Shown: positions 9,154-17,485 of the stretch, in pieces | How the letters are laid out: every line of letters begins with the position of its first letter | How positions within the stretch are numbered: position 1 is the stretch's first letter | Assembly: GCA_024401645.1 (NCBI GenBank) | Contig: JAKSKR010000011.1 | Location: 17,834-81,833, forward strand | Direction of reading: 5' to 3' | DNA: 64,000 nt | From: Paludibacteraceae bacterium | GTDB taxonomy: Bacteria > Bacteroidota > Bacteroidia > Bacteroidales > Paludibacteraceae | The notes under the pieces: model-generated | The model's input: only the letters and a program-made list of their open reading frames with translations | Database searches by the model: none | What the model was told of the DNA's origin: nothing | Made by a program: the position numbers and the translations under genes

Positions 9154-10503
9154 CTACTCCCTTACAACGGCACGCACCTGGCAACCAAGCCACCTGCTGT
9201 TGTTTTCGAAAAACAAATCCCTTTTTTGAAAAACGAAACTTTGAGCAGCGGAAGGAATGCCCACGCTGATATTTGAAGTCCAATAAGTGGGGGATTCTTT
9301 TGAAGCAGGGAAAACAATGACATTGCCATTCGTTCTAGAAACACCAAAATAACATGGCCTTCCTGTTGAATTGAAATTTTTGGCATAATGCCAAGTACAA
9401 TATTGTTTCAATTCCATCCAATCACTTTTCCTTGGCAAACACCAAGACTTTCCTAATTTGGCAGATGCCGCATCGTCGGCTAGCTCAAGTATTTTCACCC
9501 CATCGTTCAGGTTGTACTTCTTGAAGTCTCCGTGACTCTGTTCGCACCATTTGTAGGTTTCCCACTTATAGGTGTTTTTAGCCTTTGTCTCACCCCAAGC
9601 AAACAAAGAACCTGTAACGTAAGGCGAAGTTGAGCCAAGGTCGTTCACAGCCCACTTCCTACCACTTGGCAAACCAAGATCGACATATTTCCATTTTGAG
9701 ACAGTACCACTAACAGAATAATATTCGGTAAAACTTTCGTACAAATTCACACCACTAAACTGCAGTTCCTCGCGTTTGCACTTCACGGTATATACTTCTA
9801 AAGCAGTCTTTCCAATAACCGGACGCACACAAAAGCCATAATACTTCTTGACTTTAATGCTATTGCCCGATATTTTATTGCTATTGTCCGATAGATAAAA
9901 ACAAGTAGCAAGATCGTCTTTGCGGGACCAGTTCCTTGTCCAATAACAAGCATCTTTTCCGTTAAACAAACCGTTGCAATCATAGCCACCGGAACACGGG
10001 AAAAAGATGGTGTTACCATTTATCGTTGAAACACCTTCATACCCATCGACACCCGAATTCTTATAGTTGGTCACCTTACGCCAATTGCACGCTTTAACCA
10101 AACGACTAAACTCATCGACAGTAGGAAGTTGCCACTTACCACCCCAAAGGGCATGAGCAACATCCCTGCCAACAATATCCACATCGCGCTCGTCGTCATA
10201 CAACGCAGAATTCCAATTGTAGGTATCTTCACAAAACGAAGACTTCTCTTTCGGGTCGCCCCAAGCATAGTACGTAGCAGAGTCGGTTTGGGAATGCGCC
10301 CCCACATTATAGACAGCCCATAAAGTGCCAACCCCCATATCGACATAGATGCGATTCTGGTGCATACCGGAATAGTATTTCTTCTCACGAATTTCGACTT
10401 TAGTTTTAGAATCTTCCTTCTTGAAGTCTTTAACCACGTACCAAATGGCAGAACCCACAACAAGGATTGCTCCTGCAATATAATCGGTTGTACCAAATTT
10501 CAT
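9154..10503 (-). CDS. Membrane-anchored protein with two Fib-succ-major-like domains
   Basis: 449 residues. An N-terminal transmembrane segment (GAILVVGSAIWYVV) anchors two copies of a domain recognised by the pattern YVDLGLPSG..WA..(D/N)(L/V)G, then FAWGE, then LP...(E/D)(F/W), then CxW, then a TNGN.I.FP block, YWTS and VRPV/VRAV (about residues 53-230 and 270-449). This pattern recurs in Bacteroidetes proteins annotated as Fibrobacter succinogenes major paralogous or DUF1566-like domains, probably of C-type-lectin fold; function unknown, perhaps ligand binding. The paralog at 10510-12003 lies 6 bp upstream and shares its first ~18 codons almost base for base. The ATG at 10503 is preferred over an upstream TTG because it matches the paralog. 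Confidence 0.75.
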   Translation of the reverse strand: MKFGTTDYIAGAILVVGSAIWYVVKDFKKEDSKTKVEIREKKYYSGMHQNRIYVDMGVGTLWAVYNVGAHSQTDSATYYAWGDPKEKSSFCEDTYNWNSALYDDERDVDIVGRDVAHALWGGKWQLPTVDEFSRLVKACNWRKVTNYKNSGVDGYEGVSTINGNTIFFPCSGGYDCNGLFNGKDACYWTRNWSRKDDLATCFYLSDNSNKISGNSIKVKKYYGFCVRPVIGKTALEVYTVKCKREELQFSGVNLYESFTEYYSVSGTVSKWKYVDLGLPSGRKWAVNDLGSTSPYVTGSLFAWGETKAKNTYKWETYKWCEQSHGDFKKYNLNDGVKILELADDAASAKLGKSWCLPRKSDWMELKQYCTWHYAKNFNSTGRPCYFGVSRTNGNVIVFPASKESPTYWTSNISVGIPSAAQSFVFQKRDLFFENNSRWLGCQVRAVVRE

Positions 10504-10509
10504 AATCAA

Positions 10510-12003
10510 TTATTTTCTTAATGGAATATTTACAATGGGACGCACATGCATACCCTTGAAACGGTAGCTAGGCTTACGTTGCCAATAAGCCGGCGCATGG
10601 TTGACTGGCGCATCGAAGACATCAAAATAATAAGCTTCGGCAAGAAAGTTTTTACCTTTGCATAACGAAGATGTCCAATAAAATTCGTCTGAAACCTTAA
10701 CATCAACATTGTTGGAGTTAACACCTGAAGTAGATGGGAAAAATATAGTTTTACCGTTCGTTTTCGACGTGCCCAAGTAACCAAACACACCCGAATCGCT
10801 ATAATCAACCCACTCCCACTCGCAGGCAGCCAATAAACGATTAAACTCCTCATCAGTAGGCATACGCCAATCACTACCCCATATTGATGTTGCAACGTCG
10901 TCCTTGGGTTCTAAAACCGTCAAATTGTCAACGTTGAGCACAGCACTAGCAGCATACTGCTCACTTGTAACATATTTAGTCAGACGATCTTCCGTTCCCC
11001 TCGACCACTTATAGGATTTCCAGCCCAACATAGTGGGCGAGTTAAGGTCCCTATCTACTGTCTCGCCCCAAATATAATAGTTGCCAGTTTGGGAAACATT
11101 ACTTGCCCCCACAAGGTCCCTATCTACTGTCTCGCCCCAACTATAATAGTTGCCAGTTTGGTAAACACTACTTGCCCCCACATTGCAAGTAGCCCAAAGT
11201 TCGCCATAAGGTAAGCCCAAGTCAACAAATGCATAGTTCCCAACATATTGATGGTCTGCATTTTCTTCTAAAAGCACTTCGAGAGCTGAATATTGGTAAT
11301 CGGGAATATTGTCGGCGTCGTCATTCACGACAGCACGCACGCACATCCCTTTGAATTTGTCATCGTCAAGCAATAACCTGCAATTCTTATTGGCATAGAA
11401 CATAACAGAATTGTCTGAATTGCCAAAGGTTGCGGAAGTCCAATAAGCACAATAGTCATTCTTTCCATCTACGCCATCATTAATGAAACTACCGTCAGCC
11501 GGAAGAAAAATGGAACGTCCATTAATTAACGATTTGCCTAAAAGACCTTTAGAGTCTTTGGTTGTGCATACCCATTTCCATGAACAGCTATTAATAAGCT
11601 CTTTCATCTGGCTGGCCGTTGGCATTTTCCAAGAACGTCCCCCCACACACCAAGCGACATCGTATTGAGGCAATAAAAAGCCGTGAGATTCAGAAGAACT
11701 TATAAAACGAATATTTGAAAGCTTATAATTAGAGGCCCGATAGTCATTTTTCGGTTTTACCTCGCCCCATGCAAAATGTTTCCCGACAGTCCGCCCGTTT
11801 TCATTGTATTTATTTCTTTCAACATTATGGACAGCCCAAAGGGTTCCACTTTTCAACCCCAAGTCAACATAATCTATACCATCTATGGTATTGGTAACAG
11901 ACACAGTGTCGGGATCAAACAAGCTGTTTTTCCATACAAACCAAATGACTGAACCCACAACAAGGATTGCTCCTGCAATATAATCGGTTGTACCAAATTT
12001 CAT
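10510..12003 (-). CDS. Membrane-anchored protein with two Fib-succ-major-like domains (paralog)
   Basis: 497 residues with the same plan as the next gene: N-terminal anchor (TDYIAGAILVVGSVIWFVW) and two repeats of the YVDLGL..G.LWA..NV / FAWGE / MPT..(Q/E) / FLP / YWTS / VRPI domain. Inside the second domain a 69-bp segment is duplicated in tandem (11044-11181), giving two copies of a 23-residue block containing QTGNYY.WGETVDRDL. The duplication is in frame and only a few bases have diverged, so it is recent. The frame is open for 20 more codons upstream, but MKFGTTDYIAG at 12003 matches the paralog and is taken as the start. Function unknown. Confidence 0.75.
   Translation of the reverse strand: MKFGTTDYIAGAILVVGSVIWFVWKNSLFDPDTVSVTNTIDGIDYVDLGLKSGTLWAVHNVERNKYNENGRTVGKHFAWGEVKPKNDYRASNYKLSNIRFISSSESHGFLLPQYDVAWCVGGRSWKMPTASQMKELINSCSWKWVCTTKDSKGLLGKSLINGRSIFLPADGSFINDGVDGKNDYCAYWTSATFGNSDNSVMFYANKNCRLLLDDDKFKGMCVRAVVNDDADNIPDYQYSALEVLLEENADHQYVGNYAFVDLGLPYGELWATCNVGASSVYQTGNYYSWGETVDRDLVGASNVSQTGNYYIWGETVDRDLNSPTMLGWKSYKWSRGTEDRLTKYVTSEQYAASAVLNVDNLTVLEPKDDVATSIWGSDWRMPTDEEFNRLLAACEWEWVDYSDSGVFGYLGTSKTNGKTIFFPSTSGVNSNNVDVKVSDEFYWTSSLCKGKNFLAEAYYFDVFDAPVNHAPAYWQRKPSYRFKGMHVRPIVNIPLRK
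11044..11181. repeat. 69-bp in-frame tandem duplication
   Basis: Bases 11044-11112 and 11113-11181 match except at about three or four positions. The unit is 23 codons, so the reading frame is kept. It duplicates the QTGNYY.WGETVDRDL block of the surrounding gene. Confidence 0.92.
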
Positions 12004-12099
12004 AAATAAAACACGAATAATCTCAACAACCACAAAATTAGGGAAAAACAGAAGATAATTCATACAAAAAAACAGATGCGCCTATAAAGACATACCCAT

Positions 12100-12309
12100 T
12101 TACGAAAACTCTTCCTTAAAGAAGTCAAAAACATAGACCGGACTTTGAAAATAGAGACCGGTTTGCGGGTCTTCTATTTTCGCAAAAGTCTGTGACTTGT
12201 ACAACTTATCCAAGGCTTCTATGGCAGTTAGATGGTATTCTGCCATTATCATGGGAATTAGATCTTCGCAAAGGGTTTCTATCAGAAATTGTCGGTCGGT
12301 TTGATTCAT
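12100..12309 (-). CDS. Small DUF3791-type protein (antitoxin-like), second gene
   Basis: 69 residues, mostly helical: MNQTDRQFLIETLCEDLIP, then EALDKLYKSQTFAKIEDPQTG and YQSP-like FQSPVYVFDFF. Such small proteins often sit next to DUF3791 and DUF3990 genes in Bacteroidetes, where the set is thought to be toxin-antitoxin-like. It follows the gene at 12369-12593 by 59 bp on the same strand. The DUF3990 gene present in the related cassette at 46354-47253 is missing here. I recognise the family by resemblance only. Confidence 0.6.
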   Translation of the reverse strand: MNQTDRQFLIETLCEDLIPMIMAEYHLTAIEALDKLYKSQTFAKIEDPQTGLYFQSPVYVFDFFKEEFS

Positions 12310-12368
12310 ATTTTTCTTAAGTGTTTAATAGCTTCTTCCGTACCAAAGAAGTATTGAATAGTCAAATT

Positions 12369-12593
12369 TCATGCTAGAGACCCTCCATTCTGCTTGCAGA
12401 TTTTACACATGTCATCTACCGCATCTTCAATAGAGAGTGTATGTTCCGAGTCATAGCAATCATATATAAACGCCAATCCGTTGTACTTCTGCAGGTAATT
12501 ATAAGCAAACGCGTTGCAGACAGAGAACCTTTCCGCGAACGCACCTATACATGCTATATAGTATGATATCTTATTTTTTTCTTTCCTGTCCAT
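12369..12593 (-). CDS. DUF3791 family small protein
   Basis: 74 residues. KISYYIACIGAFAERF, then YNYLQKYNGLAFIYDCYDSEHTLS and a C-terminal helix VDDMCKICKQNG match the DUF3791 pattern: helix, YL..y.gl.fi...YD..Ht.s, helix. It resembles the protein at 47035-47253 in layout. A perfect Bacteroidetes promoter lies 33-62 bp upstream. A DUF3990 partner would be expected next, but only the 69-residue gene follows. Confidence 0.7.
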   Translation of the reverse strand: MDRKEKNKISYYIACIGAFAERFSVCNAFAYNYLQKYNGLAFIYDCYDSEHTLSIEDAVDDMCKICKQNGGSLA

Positions 12594-12625
12594 ATCTTAT
12601 TAACCTAACTTGACATTTACCAATA

Positions 12626-12655
12626 CAAATATAGCTAATTAGCATAAATAAACAA
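12626..12655 (-). promoter_or_regulatory. Promoter TTG-N19-TATATTTG
   Basis: On the minus strand TTG (12655-12653) is 19 bp from TATATTTG (12633-12626), an exact fit to the Bacteroidetes sigma factor consensus. It would start transcription about 25-30 bp before the DUF3791 gene. Confidence 0.75.
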
Positions 12656-12759
12656 AAAATGAGATGACCACCACACGCCTATGGGTTGCACCCATAGCTA
12701 TAAAAGGAAACGTTGCAATGCGACTTGCAGGGTTGGATGGGGATGTAGGTGTAAGGGCA
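12656..12759. repeat. Intergenic repeat-like segment with hairpin
   Basis: Contains CTATGGGT-TGC-ACCCATAG (about 12679-12697), a 7-8 bp stem, followed by CTATAAAAGG. Very similar segments occur between genes in many Bacteroides and Prevotella genomes, so this is probably a dispersed non-coding element rather than a gene. Only one copy is in this window. Confidence 0.4.
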
Positions 12760-12794
12760 AAAAAAATTCCACTGCGGCAATGCCGCAGTGGAAT
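12760..12794 (-). terminator. Terminator of the etfB-etfA-acd operon
   Basis: ATTCCACTGCGGCA and its exact complement (12767-12794) form a long stem, followed on the minus strand by a run of eight T. It lies 25 bp past the acyl-CoA dehydrogenase stop. Confidence 0.9.
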
Positions 12795-12818
12795 TTAATA
12801 AATTATGTTGCGCTAAAA

Positions 12819-14540
12819 TTATTCAGCAGCAGTTTCTACCTGACGGAAGTTAGGAAGAAGGGAAGCATCGAACTTTGAAATGTAGTTGAAATGCTTTTCA
12901 ATTTCGCTTTCAGCAAAACGAACGTAAACGTTAGCACTCTTGGCGAAGAGGTCTGGACGGTTGCTAGCATCCTTAATGATGAGCAAGCTCATGATACAGT
13001 CTGCAGCCATTTCGTACAAACGACGAGCCAAGAAGTCGTGCATTTCTTCGTTAGCAGCTTCGTTGACCTTTGCAACAGCCTGTTCGTACTTTTCAACCAT
13101 TGCCTTTGCTCTATCCTTCAAGCCTGCGAACTCTGGAGCAACCGATTCCTGCAAGTATTCGTTAAGCACGTTGCTGTAGAAGCCAGAAGTTACGTAACGG
13201 ATGGCAGCAACAGTCTGCAACTGGGTAGTACCTTCGTAGATAGAAGTGATACGAGCGTCGCGGTAAATGCGCTGACAAGCATATTCGAGCATGAAACCTG
13301 AACCGCCGTGAATCTGGATGCAGTCGTAAGCGTTCTGGTTACAGTATTCAGAGTTCATACCCTTTGCAAGAGGAGTGAAGGCATCGGCCAACTTTGAGAA
13401 GGTCTTGCATTCCTTTCTTTCTTCAGGAGTGAGCTTACGGCTACGTTCAATATCTTCGAGCGCCTTGTAAACGTCGACGTAACGTGCGCACTGGTAGAAC
13501 AAAGAACGACCAGCATCGAGCTTGGCCTTCATAAGGGCAAGCATGTCGTAAACAGCAGGGAAGTTGATGATGGTCTTACCGAACTGAGCACGGTCCTTTG
13601 CATAAGCAAGGCCTTCGTTGTAAGCAGCCTGTGAAAGACCTACAGACTGTGCAGCGATACCCAAACGTGCACCGTTCATCAAAGACATAACGTATTTAAT
13701 CAAACCGAGCTTGCGGTCGCCGCAAAGTTCAGCCTTGGCGTTCTTGTAAACCAATTCGCAAGTAGGTGAGCCGTGGATACCGAGCTTGTTCTCGATACGA
13801 CGAACATCGACACCACCCTGGCGCTTGTCGTAGATGAACATAGACAAACCACGACCGTCTTTAGTGCCCTCTTCAGAACGAGCAAGAACGAGGTGGATGT
13901 CGGCGTCACCGTTAGTGATGAAGCGCTTGCAACCATTCAAAACCCAAGAGCCGTCTTCGAGCTGGGTAGCCTTCAACATAACGCGCTGCAAGTCAGAACC
14001 AGCATCTGGTTCAGTCAAGTCCATAGACATAGACTCACCTGCACAAACGCGAGGGATGAAACGGCTACGCTGATCGTCGTTAGCGAATTCATAAAGGGTT
14101 TCGATACAGTCTTGCAAAGACCAGATGTTGCTGAAGCCAGCGTCGGCAGTAGCAACAAGTTCTGCAGCCATAACGTAAGGCACCATAGGGAAGTTAAGAC
14201 CATTGTACTTGCGTGGCATGGTCATACCGTTCATACCTGCAGCCACCATAGCGTCTACGTTCTTCTGGGTGCCAGAAGCGTAACGTACGCGACCGTTTTC
14301 GCAGTGAGGGCCTTCTTCGTCAACGCCAGCAGCGTTCTGACCGATAATGTCGGCACTGATTTCACCTACGATGTCAAGCACTCTGTCGTAAGAGTCCATT
14401 GCATCTTCGAAATCAACTGGAGCCTCATCGTATTTATCCTTATCTTCGAAACCGCGTTCCTTAAGTTCAACGATGCGCTGCATCATCGGATTATTCAAGT
14501 GGTACTTGAGTTCCGGGTTTTCATTATAAAAATTAGCCAT
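12819..14540 (-). CDS. Acyl-CoA dehydrogenase (long form)
   Basis: 573-residue FAD enzyme that oxidises an acyl-CoA to the 2-enoyl-CoA and passes electrons to the electron-transfer flavoprotein encoded just upstream. Visible features are DLTEPDAGSDLQ (FAD/substrate region, about residues 170-181), RFITNGDADIHLVLAR, the QFGKTIINFPAV signature, QIHGGSGFMLEY, and ITSIYEGTTQLQ with the catalytic base at Glu436. After the usual dehydrogenase core it has a C-terminal helical extension of about 120 residues, as in the long DUF-tailed acyl-CoA dehydrogenases of Bacteroidetes. It starts 8 bp after etfA. The operon may work in butyryl-CoA or other short-chain metabolism; the chain length cannot be read from sequence. 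Confidence 0.93.
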   Translation of the reverse strand: MANFYNENPELKYHLNNPMMQRIVELKERGFEDKDKYDEAPVDFEDAMDSYDRVLDIVGEISADIIGQNAAGVDEEGPHCENGRVRYASGTQKNVDAMVAAGMNGMTMPRKYNGLNFPMVPYVMAAELVATADAGFSNIWSLQDCIETLYEFANDDQRSRFIPRVCAGESMSMDLTEPDAGSDLQRVMLKATQLEDGSWVLNGCKRFITNGDADIHLVLARSEEGTKDGRGLSMFIYDKRQGGVDVRRIENKLGIHGSPTCELVYKNAKAELCGDRKLGLIKYVMSLMNGARLGIAAQSVGLSQAAYNEGLAYAKDRAQFGKTIINFPAVYDMLALMKAKLDAGRSLFYQCARYVDVYKALEDIERSRKLTPEERKECKTFSKLADAFTPLAKGMNSEYCNQNAYDCIQIHGGSGFMLEYACQRIYRDARITSIYEGTTQLQTVAAIRYVTSGFYSNVLNEYLQESVAPEFAGLKDRAKAMVEKYEQAVAKVNEAANEEMHDFLARRLYEMAADCIMSLLIIKDASNRPDLFAKSANVYVRFAESEIEKHFNYISKFDASLLPNFRQVETAAE

Positions 14541-14548
14541 TGTCTAAA

Positions 14549-15592
14549 TTACTTGCTGTTCTGTTTGTAATACTTGATCATCTTAGGAAGCACCTCTTCA
14601 ACAGTACCGTTGATAACGTAGTCGGCGATAGTGTTGATAGGAGCATTAGGGTCGTTGTTGATAGAGATGATGATACCAGAGTCTTGCATACCTGCGATGT
14701 GCTGGATTTGACCAGAGATACCACAAGCGATGTAAACCTTTGGACGAACGGTAACACCAGTCTGACCGATCTGACGATCGTGATCAACGAAACCTGCATC
14801 GACAGCAGCACGAGAAGCACCAACTTCAGCGTGAAGTTCCTTTGCAAGTTCGAAAAGCATATTGAAGTTTTCCTTTGAGCCGACGCCATAACCACCAGCA
14901 ACAACGATAGGAGCACCCTTAAGGTTGTGCTTTGCTTCTTCGACGTGACGATCGAGAACCTTAACAACATATTCGGTAGCAGGAACGTACTTTGCAACAT
15001 CGTGACGGATAACTTCGCCCTTGTAGTTAGCATCGACGATTTCCTTCTTCATAACACCTTCACGAACGGTAGCCATCTGTGGGCGGTGTTCTGGGTTAAC
15101 GATGGTAGCAACAATGTTACCACCGAAAGCAGGACGAATTTGGTAAAGCTTATCTTCGAAGTGCTTCTTGATAGGCTTCTTGTCTGCATCGAGACCGCAA
15201 ATCATGTCGAAGTCGCCGATTTCAAGTTCTGTACAGTCAGCAGTAAGACCGCTGAACAAAGCAGAAGAAACACGAGGACCAAGGTCGCGACCAATAACGG
15301 TAGCACCCATCAAGCAGATTTGAGGATCTTCTTCCTTGAACAAGTTAACAAGGATAGCAGTGTGAGGGTTTGAAGTGTAAGGGAAGAGGCCTGGAGCATC
15401 GAACACATGCACCTTGTCGACGCCGAAAGGAAGCACCTGCTTCTCGACACCAGCGAGGTTAGCACCAGCGATGATACATTCCAACTGCACACCAAGAGTA
15501 TTGGCAAGCTTACGACCCTTTGTCAAGAGTTCAAGAGAGACGTCCTTAACGGTAGTGCCCTCAATTTCGCAATAAACGTATACGCTATTCAT
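14549..15592 (-). CDS. etfA: Electron transfer flavoprotein, alpha subunit
   Basis: 347 residues. The N-terminal half has the adenine-nucleotide-alpha-hydrolase-like ETF domain; the C-terminal third carries the FAD-binding signature: GGYGVGSKENFNMLFELAKE, then GASRAAVDAGFVDHDRQIGQ, TGVTVRPKVYIACGISGQIQH and SINNDPNAPI. Together with EtfB it accepts electrons from the acyl-CoA dehydrogenase. Gene order B, A, acd with gaps of 3 and 8 bp shows a single operon. Confidence 0.96.
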   Translation of the reverse strand: MNSVYVYCEIEGTTVKDVSLELLTKGRKLANTLGVQLECIIAGANLAGVEKQVLPFGVDKVHVFDAPGLFPYTSNPHTAILVNLFKEEDPQICLMGATVIGRDLGPRVSSALFSGLTADCTELEIGDFDMICGLDADKKPIKKHFEDKLYQIRPAFGGNIVATIVNPEHRPQMATVREGVMKKEIVDANYKGEVIRHDVAKYVPATEYVVKVLDRHVEEAKHNLKGAPIVVAGGYGVGSKENFNMLFELAKELHAEVGASRAAVDAGFVDHDRQIGQTGVTVRPKVYIACGISGQIQHIAGMQDSGIIISINNDPNAPINTIADYVINGTVEEVLPKMIKYYKQNSK

Positions 15593-15595
15593 ATC

Positions 15596-16477
15596 TTAAC
15601 CAATAATCTTTTCGTTCAACAATTCAACCATCAAGCCTTCAATGTCGGCATCGCTGCCAGTCATTACGCGGCTTTCCTTCGCCTTGAACACGATGTTCTT
15701 AACTTCCTTAACGTTTGTAGGCGAACCAGCCTTACCAACCTGGTTGAGGTCGGCGTCGATGTCGGCAGCACCCCACTGGTTGATGTTAAGGTATGGCTTT
15801 GCAGCAACCAAAGCAGCCATAGCTTCTGCCTTTTCTGCAGGACGTTCAGCAGGAACTGAAGCGTTCTTATACTTCATGACGCGCTTAGCGTTACGTGGGC
15901 GGCAAGGAGCAGCCGAACCGTTAACGGTAACAACGAGCGGAAGTGGAGCCTCGACAGTTTCAACACCGCCATCGATGTGGCGCTTGATGACAACCTTGCG
16001 AGCCTTTTCGTCGAGTGAAAGGATTTCTTCTGCATAAGTAACCTGAGTCAAACCAAGTTTCTCTGCAATCTGTGGGCCTACCTGTGCGGTATCGCCGTCG
16101 ATAGCCTGTCGACCACCAAGAATGATGTCGAACTTGCCAATCTTACGAATAGCCTGGCTTAATGTGTAGCTAGTAGCCAATGTGTCGGCACCACCAAGGC
16201 AACGGTCTGTTACAACGTAGCCAGCGTCAGCGCCACGGAAAAGTGATTCACGAACTACTTCAGCTGACTTTGGAAGACCCATTGTAACAACTGAAATAGT
16301 AGAGCCTGGGAACTGGTCCTTAAGACGGAGTGCCTGCTCAAGTGCATTTAGGTCCTCTGGATTGAACACTGCAGGAAGGGCAGCACGGTTAATGGTGCCT
16401 TCTGGTGTCATGGCGTCTGGACCCACATTGCGGGTATCAGGTACCTGCTTGGCAAGTACGATAATGTTTAATGCCAT
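15596..16477 (-). CDS. etfB: Electron transfer flavoprotein, beta subunit
   Basis: 293 residues, slightly longer than the common ~260. Family features are IIVLAKQVPDTRNV at the N-terminus, NPEDLNALEQALRLKD, GLPKSAEVVRESLFRGAD, DIILGGRQAIDGDTAQVGPQ (nucleotide-binding region) and LPLVVTVNGSAAPCRPRNAK. It heads the operon; a promoter TTG-N21-TAAATTTG lies about 90-120 bp upstream. Partner of EtfA. Whether this pair is of the bifurcating or the classical type cannot be decided by eye. Confidence 0.96.
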   Translation of the reverse strand: MALNIIVLAKQVPDTRNVGPDAMTPEGTINRAALPAVFNPEDLNALEQALRLKDQFPGSTISVVTMGLPKSAEVVRESLFRGADAGYVVTDRCLGGADTLATSYTLSQAIRKIGKFDIILGGRQAIDGDTAQVGPQIAEKLGLTQVTYAEEILSLDEKARKVVIKRHIDGGVETVEAPLPLVVTVNGSAAPCRPRNAKRVMKYKNASVPAERPAEKAEAMAALVAAKPYLNINQWGAADIDADLNQVGKAGSPTNVKEVKNIVFKAKESRVMTGSDADIEGLMVELLNEKIIG

Positions 16478-16568
16478 AAATAGTTATTAAATAATGTTTC
16501 TATCTTTCGTTTTATAAAAATTGTATTTGAAATTTATACCCTATTAGGGGTACAATTCAAAAATTTCA

Positions 16569-16600
16569 CAAATTTAAGTATTTAGAACCAAAAAAATCAA
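16569..16600 (-). promoter_or_regulatory. Promoter of the etf operon, TTG-N21-TAAATTTG
   Basis: On the minus strand TTG at 16600-16598 and TAAATTTG at 16576-16569 are 21 bp apart, within the Bacteroidetes range. The 5' leader would be about 85 nt. Confidence 0.6.
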
Positions 16601-16687
16601 ACACTTTTGATGCTATTTTTGCGCCAATTGCACACATTTAGCAAAAGTGTGCATATTTTTAGTTTATTTAATTGTTGTAAAAAAAGT

Positions 16688-17485
16688 TTAAAATTCAGCC
16701 GTTTTAGCCCATAAAGTCAGTTCGCTGTTGTTTTCGAGGCGCTCTTGCAGTTGTTTGGGCAACTTTGGAAAAAAATTGAAATGCAGCAGCTGTTCTAGGC
16801 TGCGCACCGTGCAGACGGCACTGCCTACACTCTGCACCTGGCGGTTGTGCGGAAACAGGAACGCAATGGCTTTCTCGTTGCCGGGTTTCAGGCTGACGAC
16901 TATCTTGAAGAAGGCATCGGGCACAGCCACCTTGTGTTGCTTGCCAATGGTTGCCGGGTGCTTGCCGTAAAAGACTGGGCCTGCCACCACCACAATGCTG
17001 TCTTCGCGCTGCGCCCACAGGCGGCACGAATCTTCGAGCGCCTGCCACGCGCCCGCATTCAGCTCGTGCAACTGCGGACACATATTGGTCATGTAGAAGC
17101 ATTCGCTCATGGCCTGTTCGCTGTGCTTGTTGTCGGCTGCAGGACACATGTGTCCACGGTCGTAACCCGAACCCGAATAGTCTTTCGTTTCCACCCGGTA
17201 GCGCTTGCGCACGCTGGCATCGGGCACGAAGTTGTTGGTGCGCTTAAGGCTGCCCACGGTCTCGTTTGCCGACAACGTCCAAGCCACCCAAGCGGGTTGC
17301 AAGGTCTTCTTCTTAAACGCCGTGCAGTAGTTTTGGTGCACAACCAGCCTTTCGCCACGGAAAGGGCGCCTTGTGGGCACACCAACCTCGTTGCTTACCA
17401 CATGACCCACGCCATGGTAAGAACACGAGGCCAGCACCAATGTGCAGGCTGCAAACGCCTTATGTAAAATGCCACGAATATTCAC
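16688..17485 (-). CDS. DNA/RNA non-specific endonuclease, lipoprotein
   Basis: 265 residues of the beta-beta-alpha-metal (NUC1) family, which cut single- and double-stranded DNA and RNA. The motif GYDRGHMCPAADN gives the general base His112; NMCPQLHELNAGAWQALE supplies the metal-binding Asn. A lipoprotein signal ends at LVLASC (Cys21), so the enzyme is probably fixed in the outer envelope. It starts with GTG directly after the TAG of the upstream paralog, with no spacer, so translation is coupled. It may serve in nutrient DNA use or defence at the cell surface. Confidence 0.9.
   Translation of the reverse strand: MNIRGILHKAFAACTLVLASCSYHGVGHVVSNEVGVPTRRPFRGERLVVHQNYCTAFKKKTLQPAWVAWTLSANETVGSLKRTNNFVPDASVRKRYRVETKDYSGSGYDRGHMCPAADNKHSEQAMSECFYMTNMCPQLHELNAGAWQALEDSCRLWAQREDSIVVVAGPVFYGKHPATIGKQHKVAVPDAFFKIVVSLKPGNEKAIAFLFPHNRQVQSVGSAVCTVRSLEQLLHFNFFPKLPKQLQERLENNSELTLWAKTAEF

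Noticed and set aside
8393..9229. 278-codon open frame antisense to the LPS-kinase-like gene
   Set aside because: Complete overlap with a kinase that has intact catalytic motifs; no domain or start signal of its own.
12681..12878. Short Cys/Lys-rich open frame after the small DUF3791 genes
   Set aside because: It falls on the hairpin-bearing intergenic repeat and the operon terminator; such frames arise in many Bacteroidetes intergenic repeats.
13773..14570. Long open frame antisense to the acyl-CoA dehydrogenase gene
   Set aside because: Mirror frame of a well-defined enzyme; no recognisable product.
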